Source of the DNA: Lederbergia citrea
GTDB lineage: Bacteria > Bacillota > Bacilli > Bacillales > Bacillaceae_C
Assembly (NCBI RefSeq): GCF_018343525.1
Contig: NZ_JAGYPH010000004.1
Span: forward strand, 124,001-188,000
Reading direction: 5' to 3'
DNA: 64,000 nucleotides
Shown in pieces: positions 47,540-57,380 of this stretch. Below the pieces are notes generated by a model. That model ran no database searches. It saw only the letters and a program-made list of their open reading frames with translations, and was not told the origin of the DNA. Numbering within the stretch: the stretch's first letter is position 1; each line of letters begins with the position of its first letter. The translations under genes were made by a program, and so were the position numbers.

Positions 47540-48364
47540 TTATTTGACTGAGCCCATCATTCCAGCAACGAAGTGTCTTTGCATGAGGAAGAAGACGATT
47601 GCTGTTGGTAATGTGGCAATGACGATGGCTGTCATGATGACTCCGAAGTCTGGAGAGTATCCAGAACCTAAGTTGGAAATTAACAATGGGATTGTTTGTT
47701 TTTCAGGTGATTGTAAAACAACCAACGGCCATAAATAGTTATTCCAACTAGCCATGAATGTAATGATTGCCGCTGCAGCATATGTCGTCTTCATCGTCGG
47801 CACAAAAATCCGGAAGAAAATTCCTAGTTCGTTCAAGCCATCAATTCGTCCAGCTTCAATCATTTCTTTCGGGAACATCTTTGTGCTTTGTCTAAAGAAG
47901 AAGATTAAAAATGCAGTTGTCATCGTTGGCAATGCAACAGCTGATAATGTATCGATACCAATAAACGGCATTGTTTGCGTGATGGTTCCAAACATGCGAT
48001 AGAGTGGAACCATTAATGCTGCAAATGGAATCATCATTGATAATAAAAGAATATTAAAAACGATATCCTTTGCCTTGCTTCTATATATTTCGAATCCGTA
48101 ACCAGCTAATGATGCAATAATAAGACCTAGCACTGTCGTTGCAATCGATACTTTTGCCGAATTCATTAATGCGGAAGCGATATCTACTGACCCGAATAGT
48201 GAAGTAACATTATCCATCAAATGACTGCCAGGAAGTAATCTTCCTTTTGTGATGTCAACAGACTTATTGGTCATACTAATGATCATCCAAAAGAAAGGAA
48301 AAACAGAGACCACAGTTGCGATGATCAAAAAAAGATAAACAAACATTCTTCTCAAATTAAACAT
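47540..48364 (-). CDS. Sugar ABC transporter permease (MalG type)
   Basis: 274 residues, six membrane helices; EAA loop EMIEAGRIDGLNELGIFFRIFVPTMK. ATG (MFNLRRMF) taken because AGGTG lies six bases upstream; a GTG three codons earlier is inside that site. It overlaps the MalF-type permease by eight bases. Part of an importer with the two neighbours; the ATPase (an MsmX-type shared one in Bacillus) is not encoded here. Confidence 0.9.
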   Translation of the reverse strand: MFNLRRMFVYLFLIIATVVSVFPFFWMIISMTNKSVDITKGRLLPGSHLMDNVTSLFGSVDIASALMNSAKVSIATTVLGLIIASLAGYGFEIYRSKAKDIVFNILLLSMMIPFAALMVPLYRMFGTITQTMPFIGIDTLSAVALPTMTTAFLIFFFRQSTKMFPKEMIEAGRIDGLNELGIFFRIFVPTMKTTYAAAAIITFMASWNNYLWPLVVLQSPEKQTIPLLISNLGSGYSPDFGVIMTAIVIATLPTAIVFFLMQRHFVAGMMGSVK

Positions 48365-49232
48365 CTCGATCACCTGCCACTTTAAATTGAAGAATTGCGA
48401 AAATCACGATGAGGAACACGATTACGTAAGAAACAGTCGCTGCGTATCCAAAATCCGGCGTATATTTAAAGGAAAGATTATAAATATACTGAGAGATTGA
48501 AGTAGTCGCGTTTCCTGGTCCCCCTTTTGTAATATTCATGATTTCGTCGAAAATTTGTAAAGTACCGATTGTTGATGTAATCGACGTAAATAAGATAATT
48601 GGCTTTAACATCGGTATAGTAATTTTAAAGAATTGTTGGAATGGGGAAGCGCCATCAATCTTTGCCGCTTCATAAATAGATTGGTCAACATTTTGCAGAG
48701 CTGATAAATAGAAAATCATATTGTATCCAGTCCAACGCCAAGTGATCGCAATAATAATCGTTATTTTTGCCCAATATGGATCTGTCAACCAATTAATTGC
48801 AGAAGGTATTAAGTGAAGCTTCAATAACATTGTATTTATTAGACCGTCTAACGAAAATAAATATTTAAAAATAACGGAATATGCTACTAGAGAGGTTACG
48901 CACGGTAAAAAGATTGCCGTTCTAAAAAAACCTTTAAATTTCAATGTCCGATCGTTCAATAATACGGAAATAAATAGTGCCAAAATGATCATGACAGGTA
49001 CTTGTACAATTAAATAAATAAATGTGTTTTTTACTGCAGCAATAAAGGTTGGGTCACCAAATAGGCGCTTATAGTTATCTAGACCTACAAAATTCAGGTT
49101 TGTTCCTGTCCCTGATTTAAATGATAAAATTAATGCCTGACCCATTGGATAAAAGTAAAACAAGCTAATGAGGATGACCGCTACTGCGATAAAAGACCAT
49201 CCAATAGTAGTATTTCTCAGCCTGTGGCTCAC
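48357..49232 (-). CDS. Sugar ABC transporter permease (MalF type)
   Basis: 291 residues, six membrane helices, CUT1 family; EAA loop SIYEAAKIDGASPFQQFFKITIPMLK. GTG start after GGAGTG. Transcribed after the binding-protein gene across a 119-base gap with an attenuating hairpin. Confidence 0.9.
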   Translation of the reverse strand: MSHRLRNTTIGWSFIAVAVILISLFYFYPMGQALILSFKSGTGTNLNFVGLDNYKRLFGDPTFIAAVKNTFIYLIVQVPVMIILALFISVLLNDRTLKFKGFFRTAIFLPCVTSLVAYSVIFKYLFSLDGLINTMLLKLHLIPSAINWLTDPYWAKITIIIAITWRWTGYNMIFYLSALQNVDQSIYEAAKIDGASPFQQFFKITIPMLKPIILFTSITSTIGTLQIFDEIMNITKGGPGNATTSISQYIYNLSFKYTPDFGYAATVSYVIVFLIVIFAILQFKVAGDRDV

Positions 49233-49262
49233 GGTATTTCACTCCTAACTGATTCTTAAAAA

Positions 49263-49331
49263 GCCTTGGACAATCCACTCAAGCGGTTTAGCACGAGTGC
49301 TTAGGACCGAGATAGCGGGAATTGCCCAAGG
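49263..49331 (-). terminator. Attenuating hairpin between binding-protein and permease genes
   Basis: Minus-strand arms CCTTGGGCAATTCC / GGATTGTCCAAGG around an inner CACTC/GAGTG stem, then a T run. Such hairpins let binding protein be made in excess of permeases. Confidence 0.7.
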
Positions 49332-49351
49332 GTTAAAGTCATTTTAGCGAA

Positions 49352-50632
49352 TTATTTAAGCTGTGTTTCAGCTTGTTTTTGAGCATCCTTTAGAACAGCA
49401 TCAAGGTCTTTACCATTCAAGTAATTTTGCATTTCAGCAACGATAATATCTTCAATCGCATACGTATGCATTCCGTAGTTTACACCGATAATTTCATCCA
49501 TCCATTTCGAAAAGTCAGAAACGATAGATTGTCCACTAAAGAATTCATCATTACTTTTATACGCTTCTCCCTCGGCAGCGGGTTTATAAGTGCCAAGAGC
49601 CCCGACATCTGTAACAAGCTTTTGGTAGAAATCCACATTCGATCCAAATGTCTTTCCGAGGAACTCTGCAGCTTTTTCTTTACCTGGAACATTTAATACA
49701 TAAAATGAACTTCCGCCTAAGTTTGATGCATTTACTGAACCAGAAACATTTAATTTTGGAGTCGGTACGACTGCCCATTTTCCTGATTGAGATTCTTCAG
49801 CTTTAATACTTGGTGTAATCCAATTTCCTTGGACAACTGAAGCAACATCACCGCTATTAAAAGCTCCAACCAATTGGTTCCAATCAGAAGTAGGTTTCAC
49901 AATATTTGCATCCAATAAATTTTTATACACTTGGAAAGCTTCTTTAAGAGCTTCATTTCCTGCGAGATTAGGAGTTACCCCATCTTCTTTTAAATACCAT
50001 GAACCCGCAGTTTGGATCATTAATCGAAGAATACCAAGATCATTTGGATCAAGCGTAATCATATCTTTTCCTGTTTTTTCTTTGATAGCTTTACCAATTT
50101 CCAAGTACTTGTCCCATGTGATTCCTTGTATATCGTCTAATGTATATCCAGCTTCTTCTAAATAGTCAGTTCGCACATACATACCTGTTACACCTGTATC
50201 AAATGGCAATCCGTACTGCTTTCCTTCAAAACTGGTTGGTGCAATCTTATAGTCTGCAAAATCTTTCGGATTAATATAGTCCGTCAGTTCGAAAAAGGCA
50301 TCTGGATATGCTTGTAAAAAGCTTTGTGCTCGGTAATCTTCAATAAGAACAATATTCGGCATACCTTTTGTTGTCCCAGAACTTAATCCTGTATTTAACT
50401 TTTGAACGATATCAGGTTGTCCATTTTCAATAATTTTGAGCTTGAAATCTTCATCACCTGTATATGATTGTTCAGCAAGCTTAAGTGCTGCAATATTAAA
50501 TTTTGGATCCCATGCCCAAGCAGTAATTTCATTGTCATTTGCTGCTCCTTCTTTGCCACCTTCGCCTTTATTAGAAGAACAGGCAGCCAGCACTAACATT
50601 GTAGCTAACATTAAAAACAGAAATTTTCTCAA
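49352..50632 (-). CDS. Sugar ABC transporter binding lipoprotein
   Basis: 426 residues. Signal peptide with lipobox LVLAACSS (Cys18), then family-1 solute-binding domain (NEITAWAWDPKFNIAAL, GLPFDTGVTGMYVRTDYLEEAGYT, YLNGKDLDAVLKDAQKQ). Binds an oligosaccharide or sugar derivative outside the cell. TTG start after AAGGAGG. A cre-like catabolite-repression site lies 20-33 bases upstream. The preceding two-component genes of the YesMN type probably control it. Confidence 0.9.
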   Translation of the reverse strand: MRKFLFLMLATMLVLAACSSNKGEGGKEGAANDNEITAWAWDPKFNIAALKLAEQSYTGDEDFKLKIIENGQPDIVQKLNTGLSSGTTKGMPNIVLIEDYRAQSFLQAYPDAFFELTDYINPKDFADYKIAPTSFEGKQYGLPFDTGVTGMYVRTDYLEEAGYTLDDIQGITWDKYLEIGKAIKEKTGKDMITLDPNDLGILRLMIQTAGSWYLKEDGVTPNLAGNEALKEAFQVYKNLLDANIVKPTSDWNQLVGAFNSGDVASVVQGNWITPSIKAEESQSGKWAVVPTPKLNVSGSVNASNLGGSSFYVLNVPGKEKAAEFLGKTFGSNVDFYQKLVTDVGALGTYKPAAEGEAYKSNDEFFSGQSIVSDFSKWMDEIIGVNYGMHTYAIEDIIVAEMQNYLNGKDLDAVLKDAQKQAETQLK

Positions 50633-50651
50633 TTAAGTTGCCTCCTTGTTG

Positions 50652-50665
50652 TGAAAACGTTTGCT
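50652..50665 (-). promoter_or_regulatory. cre-like CcpA site before the sugar importer
   Basis: TGAAAACGTTTGCT, two bases off the cre consensus TGNAARCGNWWWCA, close to the binding-protein gene start. Suggests glucose repression of the importer. Confidence 0.55.
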
Positions 50666-50690
50666 TCCTTATATTTAGAATATCATGCAG

Positions 50691-50717
50691 AAAAAAAAGA
50701 CCGTTAGAACGATCTTT
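50691..50717 (-). terminator. Terminator after the histidine kinase gene
   Basis: Minus strand AAAGATCG / CGGTCTTT hairpin with GU pair, followed by eight T. Confidence 0.8.
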
Positions 50718-50779
50718 AGATTAAATAGCAATTTTATTCCTTATTGTAAACACTTACTTTTCATCCATTTGTACTTTTA

Positions 50780-52543
50780 TTAGATACTTGTAATATTTTC
50801 TTCTTTTAGTAGTGGCAGCTGAATTTTTACTTTTGTACCTACCCCAATTTCACTGGAAATTTTTACCCCGTATTGTTCGCCGTATAATAGCTTAATACGT
50901 TCATGAACGTTGCGGACTCCTATTCCACTAAAGAGTTTTCGCTTATTTTTGAAGTTAGGTAATTTATTTGCTTTCATTTCCATCCCATCGCCATTATCTA
51001 CGACCTCGCAAATTAGCCGATCACCTTCGATTGCCACAAGGATATGGATATACCCACCCGCTTTATGATTAAATGCATGGAAAAAGGCATTCTCGATAAA
51101 AGGCTGGATGATAAGTTTAGGTAGCTGATAGGATAAACAATCAGGTGAAATAAAGTAATTAACTTTTATCCGTTCCCCATAACGTACATGATTTATAAAC
51201 ACATAATTTTTTAAATTAGACAGTTCCTGTTCCACAGTAATTGTTTCACTAATATTTCCAATGGCATTTTGGAGCAAAGAAATGAGCGCATTGATTGTTT
51301 CAGCGGCTTTTTCTTGATTGCCCTGCTTCACCATAATTTTCACGGAAGTGAGTGTATTATATAAAAAATGCGGATTTATTTGCTGCTGAAGTGCCTCCAA
51401 CTCGGCATTGCGTTGCTTTTTTTGCGTTTGAATTAACTCATCAACATAATTATGCAACTCATCCAGCATAAAGTTAAATGCTTGAGCCAATTGCCTAGTT
51501 TCATAGCTGCCGTTTACTGATACGTATTTGTCGAAGTCATATTTAGCCATATTTGATATTTGGTTTACAAGTTTCCTTAATGATCTCGTCAATCTCCTTG
51601 AAATTAAAAATACAATCAACAAGGCAGCTACTACGATTACTGTACTTATGAGCACGATTGCTTTTTTATTGATTAACTGGTGCATGACTATTTCTTTATT
51701 GATCAGATTAACGAGGTACATATCCAATGATGGTAAATATTCTGCCAAGACAATATGATTTTTCCCCATCACATCTGCATCTATATAAGCCATGTCACTT
51801 TCTTCAATTTCTTTAGCGTAGTGAAGAAGCTCAATCGCCTCTTGGCCCAATAGATCTTGTTTGTTGCTAGATACAACGACACCCGATCGATCCAATACAA
51901 CAACGTCATTTCCATAGCTTGTATAATTAGAGTAAAACTGTTTAAAGTCTTTTTCTCGAATACCAATATAAAACGAGCCATATATGTTACCAGTGGATCT
52001 CTCGACCAAAGCCTTCGATGCAACAATCATCGGAGCTTGGTTATTTTCACTTGATCCTAAATAGTGGTACGTTAATTTTTTCTGATCTGTAATAGGGTAT
52101 TTTCTTAGATCCACAGCTGAAACGGGCCAGTACGCATAATTAGATGAATACATTCGTCCATTTATACCAGCAACAACGATATTAAGTTCATAAGCATCAA
52201 CATTTGAATGGATATAAGACATTTGCTGATCCATGCTGTAATACGCCTTCATCATCGACATTGAATTAGTATCCTTGTCTGTTAGGAAGCTTTTAATTTT
52301 GCCGCTTTGCTGTATGTTATTAGATGCTTTCACAATCGAATAACTAAAAGACTCAAAACTTGTTTTGATGTGATTAATTACTTTGGAGTTTGTAATGCTA
52401 AAGGTTTCCATGAAAAGACGCTCAGACATGCGGATTGTGCTGAAAGTAATTATTACCGAAACGGTAACAATACTAATAACCATCACAAGGAACATTTTAA
52501 TAAACAGGCCATGTTGGTTAAATCGTTCTAAAAGTCGCTTCAT
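50780..52543 (-). CDS. YesM-type sensor histidine kinase
   Basis: 587 residues. TM helix at about 14-35, extracellular Cache-like sensor (40-290), TM at about 295-315, HAMP (315-370), His_kinase domain with INPHFLYNTLTSVKIMV (phospho-His near 393) and HATPase (IENAFFHAFNHKAGG, DNGDGMEM). Such LytS/YesM kinases sense sugars or polysaccharide products and act on AraC-type regulators. Follows its regulator gene by 15 bases. Confidence 0.9.
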   Translation of the reverse strand: MKRLLERFNQHGLFIKMFLVMVISIVTVSVIITFSTIRMSERLFMETFSITNSKVINHIKTSFESFSYSIVKASNNIQQSGKIKSFLTDKDTNSMSMMKAYYSMDQQMSYIHSNVDAYELNIVVAGINGRMYSSNYAYWPVSAVDLRKYPITDQKKLTYHYLGSSENNQAPMIVASKALVERSTGNIYGSFYIGIREKDFKQFYSNYTSYGNDVVVLDRSGVVVSSNKQDLLGQEAIELLHYAKEIEESDMAYIDADVMGKNHIVLAEYLPSLDMYLVNLINKEIVMHQLINKKAIVLISTVIVVAALLIVFLISRRLTRSLRKLVNQISNMAKYDFDKYVSVNGSYETRQLAQAFNFMLDELHNYVDELIQTQKKQRNAELEALQQQINPHFLYNTLTSVKIMVKQGNQEKAAETINALISLLQNAIGNISETITVEQELSNLKNYVFINHVRYGERIKVNYFISPDCLSYQLPKLIIQPFIENAFFHAFNHKAGGYIHILVAIEGDRLICEVVDNGDGMEMKANKLPNFKNKRKLFSGIGVRNVHERIKLLYGEQYGVKISSEIGVGTKVKIQLPLLKEENITSI

Positions 52544-52558
52544 TATTATGCTCTTTTC

Positions 52559-54091
52559 TTATGTAAAAAATCTTTTTCGATAACTGCTTGGAGATATCCC
52601 CATCATCTTTTTAAATACTTTAGTGAAATAGCTATGGTCAGAATAGCCAACCATACCGCTAATTTCAGATATTGAAACCGTCCCTTTTTCAAGTAGTTCA
52701 ACTGATTTTTCAATTCTAATTCTGTTTAAATACTCACTAAAGCCTTCTTTATTGTGCGTATTAAAAAAAGTGGACAAATAGGAAGGATTGAAGTGAAAAT
52801 GTTTCGCCATTTCCGATAGGCTAATCGACTCGGCGTAATGTCTTTCGATATAATCTAACAATTTTCGCATATTTGGGTGACTAATATCATTAGATTTAGA
52901 TGTAATAATAGTATTCGCCTCTGCTAGAAACGAATGTAAAAGCGCAGTCGCTTCTTTTACATGTGTTGCATCGTTTATGGATGCAAAATAGCTATATTTT
53001 TCTTTTTCCAATGCTTCATTATCATAATCCATATTGCCTAATAGAACTGTAATATTGAATATGATATTACCTAGAAACGATTTAAATTCAAATACATCCA
53101 TAGTATATTGGCGAGACAGATCATCAACATGCTTTTCCAGGTAATCAAAAGCAGAGTCGAACTGTTCACGCTTAAAATCTTCAGTAAAACGGTTTAAATT
53201 GAAGGGGTTGTTCCCATTAGCTAGTTGGCTAGGCAGCTCATCATATATTAATACCGAATTATTTTGAAGATAAAAATGATACTGAATCATTTTTAAAAGT
53301 TGGTCATAATAGATTTTCAAATCTGTAATTAAAGTGAAGGGCTCGCTCACTATCCAGCCAATCTCTCGATCAGATGTAGACATTACTTTTATACTTTCGT
53401 GAATTGATGGCAGTTTATCTATATTGAAATTTAAAAGATATGTGATGTCCAGGTCCGTCGTGGCAACTGGATGAATGGAAATATCCTTTAGATGAAGCTT
53501 TAAGTTTTTCTCAGCATCCTCCTCCAACTGTCTAGATTTCGTACCGTTTATTCCTAACAAACAAAAATGGCTGTAAGGAAAAACTTCAGTTATCGTCTCA
53601 AGGGGATGATCAATCTCATAGCCAGATATCAATTTTTCGATCATTTGTTCAATAGTTGGAATAGTATCTTTTGAATTCTTTCCGGTAGTAAAAAACGGGA
53701 ATTTCTTAGCCGCTTGCTGTAGCGCCTTCTTAAGTTCTGGTCCGTCTAATTTAGGCTTCAATATATAGTCAGCAACTCCACTTTGAAAAGTAGAGCGTAC
53801 ATAGTCAAAATCTCCAAAACTGCTTAGCACAATAACTTCAATATTGGGATAATCTTTTTTTATAGCCCTTGTCAATTCTTCTCCATCCATCATCGGCATA
53901 ACGATATCGGTAATCACAATGTGAGGATCCAACTTTTCTATCATGTCCAATGCTTCTCTTCCATTCGCGGCCTCTCCGACAATCTGAAAGCCCTCTTGCT
54001 CCCAATTGATATAATGTTTTATTCCCTGTCTAATCAAAACTTCATCATCAACAATCAATACCTTGCACCATTCGTTCACTGGTACTGTCAT
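52559..54091 (-). CDS. YesN-type AraC response regulator
   Basis: 510 residues. Receiver (1-125: VLIVDDEVLIRQGI, phospho-Asp in PHIVITDIVMPMMDGEE), a long central region of unknown fold, and two AraC HTH motifs at the end (SLSEMAKHFHFNPSYLSTFF; ISEISGMVGYSDHSYFTKVFKKMMG). Activates adjacent sugar-transport genes in related systems. Start is uncertain: the ATG is immediately after GAGGAGG; the upstream GTG and a later GTG are alternatives. Confidence 0.88.
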   Translation of the reverse strand: MTVPVNEWCKVLIVDDEVLIRQGIKHYINWEQEGFQIVGEAANGREALDMIEKLDPHIVITDIVMPMMDGEELTRAIKKDYPNIEVIVLSSFGDFDYVRSTFQSGVADYILKPKLDGPELKKALQQAAKKFPFFTTGKNSKDTIPTIEQMIEKLISGYEIDHPLETITEVFPYSHFCLLGINGTKSRQLEEDAEKNLKLHLKDISIHPVATTDLDITYLLNFNIDKLPSIHESIKVMSTSDREIGWIVSEPFTLITDLKIYYDQLLKMIQYHFYLQNNSVLIYDELPSQLANGNNPFNLNRFTEDFKREQFDSAFDYLEKHVDDLSRQYTMDVFEFKSFLGNIIFNITVLLGNMDYDNEALEKEKYSYFASINDATHVKEATALLHSFLAEANTIITSKSNDISHPNMRKLLDYIERHYAESISLSEMAKHFHFNPSYLSTFFNTHNKEGFSEYLNRIRIEKSVELLEKGTVSISEISGMVGYSDHSYFTKVFKKMMGISPSSYRKRFFT

Positions 54092-54156
54092 CCTCCTCAC
54101 CAGTTAAATAACGATTTTTCATCAGAAACTCCATTATATCATGAGACATTTCAAAC

Positions 54157-54188
54157 AAAAAAACCAGGAGCAGCCATGCCCCTGATTT
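54157..54188 (-). terminator. Terminator of ptsG
   Basis: Minus strand ATCAGGGGCA / TGCTCCTGGT hairpin followed by seven T. Confidence 0.85.
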
Positions 54189-54227
54189 TCCGACAAAGTT
54201 CGGGGCGTGACAGGCACCACCCGATTT
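54189..54227 (-). repeat. Dispersed 3'-UTR repeat, copy 2
   Basis: Second copy of the element at 47487-47525, beginning at the ptsG stop codon and ending just before its terminator; core of 19 bases identical. Confidence 0.8.
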
Positions 54228-56265
54228 ACTTTATTGAGATTATGTTTTGGTCTCCGGCTTTTACTTGGCCGCTTGTTTCAAGGGAAATTGTTTCTCCTTC
54301 AGCCAAATTTGTGAAGACGATTGGCGTCATGGTTGAAGGTGCATTTGCTGCAATAAAGGTAAGATCGACTTGTAAAAGAGGCTGACCAGCTTTCACGGTG
54401 TCTCCTTCCGATACAAATACTTCGAATCCTTCACCATTTAATTTAACTGTATCTATACCCACATGGATGAGTATTTCCCGGCCACTTTCAGATAGAATAC
54501 CGATTGCATGTTTAGTCGGGAACACATTGATGATTTTTCCATCTACAGGAGAAACGATTTTTCCGTCAGTAGGTATAACAGCAAACCCGTCTCCCATCAT
54601 TTTCTGAGAAAATACTGCATCTGGAACCTCTGATATTGGTTTAAGTTCACCCGTAATCGGGGAAACAATTTTATCAGCCGTTTGATGATTGTTGCTTAGG
54701 CTTGCAGTGCGCTCTACATTTGTTGGCTTGGCTACTTCCGCTGGACGAGGATTTTTACCACTCATAATATCTTGCATTTGTCCTTTAATTATTTCTGAGC
54801 GCGGACCAAAGATTGCTTGAATATTATTTCCAACTTCAAGTACACCTGCAGCACCTAATTTTTTCAACTCTTTTTTATTCACATCTTTAATATCATTAAC
54901 GGAAACACGGAGTCGAGTAATACAAGCATCTAAGTTAGAGATATTTTCTCTTCCGCCCATTGCTTCAAGAATATTGTAAGCAAGATCCGCATTGCCTTTT
55001 GAAGCCGTTTCCTCTTCTTCAATTTCATCTTTTTCTCGTCCAGGTGTCATGAGGTTAAACTTGCTAATCATGAAACGGAACAAGAAATAATAAATGACCG
55101 CAAAAACTAAACCGAGTAAAATCGCGATCCACCATGGCTCTCTACCAGGCAATATTCCAAATAGGAAAAAGTCGATTCCACCACCCGAGAACGTGTAGCC
55201 AATATTTACGCCAAGATATGTCATTAAAACGAATGATAAACCATCCAAAATCGCATGGATTAGGAAAAGTACTGGTGACAAGAATAAAAATGAAAACTCG
55301 ATTGGTTCAGTAATCCCTGTTAAGAAAGAAGTTAAAGCACCAGATGCTAAGAGTCCTGCAACAAGCTTTTTCTTTTCAGGTCGTGCTGCATGATACATCG
55401 CAAGTGCTGCTGCTGGCAAACCAAACATCATAATTGGAAATTCTCCAGCCATGAAGTTACCAGCTGTTATTTCTACACCATCTCGTAGTTGAGCAAAGAA
55501 GATCGTCATATCACCGCGAACTACTGCACCACTAGTCGTTGTATAAGAACCGAACTCATACCAAAACGGAGCATGGAAAATATGGTGCAACCCAAATGGA
55601 ATGAGCAGTCGTTTAATAAATCCAAAGAAGAAGACCGCTATATATGTTCCTTCCTCAATGAGCCAAAGAGACGCATTATTCATTCCAGCTTGAATCGGAG
55701 GCCAAATTAATAGTAATAATAAACCTGCGACAAAAGATGCTGCTGCTGCAGCAATCGGAACAAATCGTTTTCCGGCAAAGAATCCAAGGAAAGAGGGCAT
55801 TTCAATATTATGGTATTTGTTATAACAAAAAGCAGCAATCAGCCCTACGATAATTCCTCCAAAAACACCCGTTTGTAATGTAGGAATCCCGAAAACAAGG
55901 CCATAACCCGGGTTATCAGCCATCATTTCTGGAGTAATTCCCAGCCATGAACTCATTACTTGGTTCATTACTAAATACCCAACAAGTGCAGCAAGAGCCG
56001 CCGCTCCATCCCGCGCTAATCCAATCGCAACTCCTATTGCAAATATAAGTGGCAAATTACCAAAAATAATACCACCAGCATCCTCCATAACGCTAGCTGT
56101 TAACTGTATCCAATCTGCAGACAAGAAAGGCATGAAATTTAGCATTGTTTCTTGCTGAGCAGCATTACCAATACCAAGCAGTAAACCTGCTGCTGGAAGA
56201 AGGGCTACTGGTAACATTAAAGCTTGACCAACTTTTTGCAATACACCAAATGCTTTTTTAAACAT
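54226..56265 (-). CDS. ptsG: PTS glucose-specific EIICBA
   Basis: 679 residues. EIIC (1-400, about ten helices, with [15 protein letters not shown]), EIIB (about 430-500, phospho-Cys in [15 protein letters not shown]), EIIA (about 540-679, phospho-His in [15 protein letters not shown] and [15 protein letters not shown]). Imports and phosphorylates glucose. Controlled by the antiterminator GlcT from the gene upstream through a RAT/terminator leader. ATG with AGGAGG-type site upstream. Confidence 0.94.
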   Translation of the reverse strand: MFKKAFGVLQKVGQALMLPVALLPAAGLLLGIGNAAQQETMLNFMPFLSADWIQLTASVMEDAGGIIFGNLPLIFAIGVAIGLARDGAAALAALVGYLVMNQVMSSWLGITPEMMADNPGYGLVFGIPTLQTGVFGGIIVGLIAAFCYNKYHNIEMPSFLGFFAGKRFVPIAAAAASFVAGLLLLLIWPPIQAGMNNASLWLIEEGTYIAVFFFGFIKRLLIPFGLHHIFHAPFWYEFGSYTTTSGAVVRGDMTIFFAQLRDGVEITAGNFMAGEFPIMMFGLPAAALAMYHAARPEKKKLVAGLLASGALTSFLTGITEPIEFSFLFLSPVLFLIHAILDGLSFVLMTYLGVNIGYTFSGGGIDFFLFGILPGREPWWIAILLGLVFAVIYYFLFRFMISKFNLMTPGREKDEIEEEETASKGNADLAYNILEAMGGRENISNLDACITRLRVSVNDIKDVNKKELKKLGAAGVLEVGNNIQAIFGPRSEIIKGQMQDIMSGKNPRPAEVAKPTNVERTASLSNNHQTADKIVSPITGELKPISEVPDAVFSQKMMGDGFAVIPTDGKIVSPVDGKIINVFPTKHAIGILSESGREILIHVGIDTVKLNGEGFEVFVSEGDTVKAGQPLLQVDLTFIAANAPSTMTPIVFTNLAEGETISLETSGQVKAGDQNIISIK

Positions 56266-56314
56266 TCGATAATCCTCCTAAAAAAATTTTTTTCTTCTTA
56301 AAAGTAAGAGCAAA

Positions 56315-56395
56315 CAAAAAAGGCATGAGTAAAAAAGATGATAGGAAATAAGAGTTTTATTCTCCTATTTTCACTCATCCTTCTTAACTCATGCC
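56315..56395 (-). terminator. GlcT-controlled terminator in the ptsG leader
   Basis: Minus strand GGCATGAGT (56387-56395 complement) pairs with ACTCATGCC (56322-56330), then TTTTTTG; the first arm overlaps the RAT so the two structures exclude each other. Confidence 0.85.
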
Positions 56396-56415
56396 TGATC
56401 GAATCAGTAACACGT
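56387..56415 (-). promoter_or_regulatory. RAT antiterminator site of ptsG
   Basis: Minus strand ACGTGTTACTGATTCGATCA then GGCATGAGT, essentially identical to the B. subtilis ptsG ribonucleic antiterminator bound by GlcT. Confidence 0.93.
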
Positions 56416-56430
56416 TAAAAGTATATTCAA

Positions 56431-57273
56431 TTATTTCATTTTCGTTTGAATTCGCTGCAAATGCAGTGTTAAATAAACGGCTTCTGCATCATATACGTGT
56501 TTCTTTAATGTTTGCTGCATCACTTTAATCAGCTTCCATGCAAGATTATAGCATATCGGATATTCCGTTTTCAACAGAGAAGTAATTTTCTCAGGCTCTG
56601 CTACTTCTTCCCCTCTTACCACCCGCTCAATTGTAAAGTGGAGATGCCGGATGAGACGCATATAATCGATACTGCTCTTATCAATTTCTATGTCAAATTG
56701 TTCCTCAATCATTTTCACAAGCCGAACAATAAGATCAGAGTGTAGCGCGAGATCACGAACATTTTTATTCACAAGTGCACTATGAATATGAAGAGCGATA
56801 AATCCAATTTCCCCTTCTGGAAGTTCAACAGTAAGATGTTTGTTGATCATTTCCGTTACTTCAGCCGCAATTTCGAACTCCTTGGGATAAAGACCCTTTG
56901 TCTCAAGCAAAAAAGGGTTACGAATCCCCATCCCCTTTTTCATCCGATTAACTGCAAAAACTAAGTGATCTGTCAACGCAACATGGATATGCTCATTCAA
57001 CGGCATACCTGCCCGTTTATGAATAATTTCAACTGCGGAAATAATCACCTTCAGTTTTTCATCATCGAGATTGGAAAGTAATTGTTTGTATTGTGTCTGT
57101 TCATCCGGGTCTTTTAATACAAACATTTTTTCCACTTTCTCTTGAACGATGTGATCTCCTGATTGTCTGCTAAAACCGATTCCACGTCCGATTAGAATTA
57201 CTTCATTACCGCTTACATCTGTAGCAATCAGAACATTATTATTTAAAGACTTTTTGATTAAAAACTTTTCCAT
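56431..57273 (-). CDS. glcT: Transcription antiterminator GlcT
   Basis: 280 residues. RNA-binding CAT domain (1-58: KKSLNNNVLIATDVSGNEVILIGRGIGF) and two PRD domains (about 65-165, 170-280) with conserved His (HIHVALTDHL, ALHIHSALV, RHLHFTIERV, LHLQRI) for PTS-dependent phosphorylation. Prevents termination before ptsG when glucose is present. ATG taken at MEKFLIKK, eight bases after GGAG; the ATG two codons earlier is too close. Confidence 0.94.
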   Translation of the reverse strand: MEKFLIKKSLNNNVLIATDVSGNEVILIGRGIGFSRQSGDHIVQEKVEKMFVLKDPDEQTQYKQLLSNLDDEKLKVIISAVEIIHKRAGMPLNEHIHVALTDHLVFAVNRMKKGMGIRNPFLLETKGLYPKEFEIAAEVTEMINKHLTVELPEGEIGFIALHIHSALVNKNVRDLALHSDLIVRLVKMIEEQFDIEIDKSSIDYMRLIRHLHFTIERVVRGEEVAEPEKITSLLKTEYPICYNLAWKLIKVMQQTLKKHVYDAEAVYLTLHLQRIQTKMK

Positions 57274-57380
57274 AAACATATCTCCAATATTTATCCTTCA
57301 TACTATTTTACCATTAAACATTCAGTTATTGGCTATGTTTTAAGCGGAATCAATTTATATTAGAATGTTTCAATATAATA

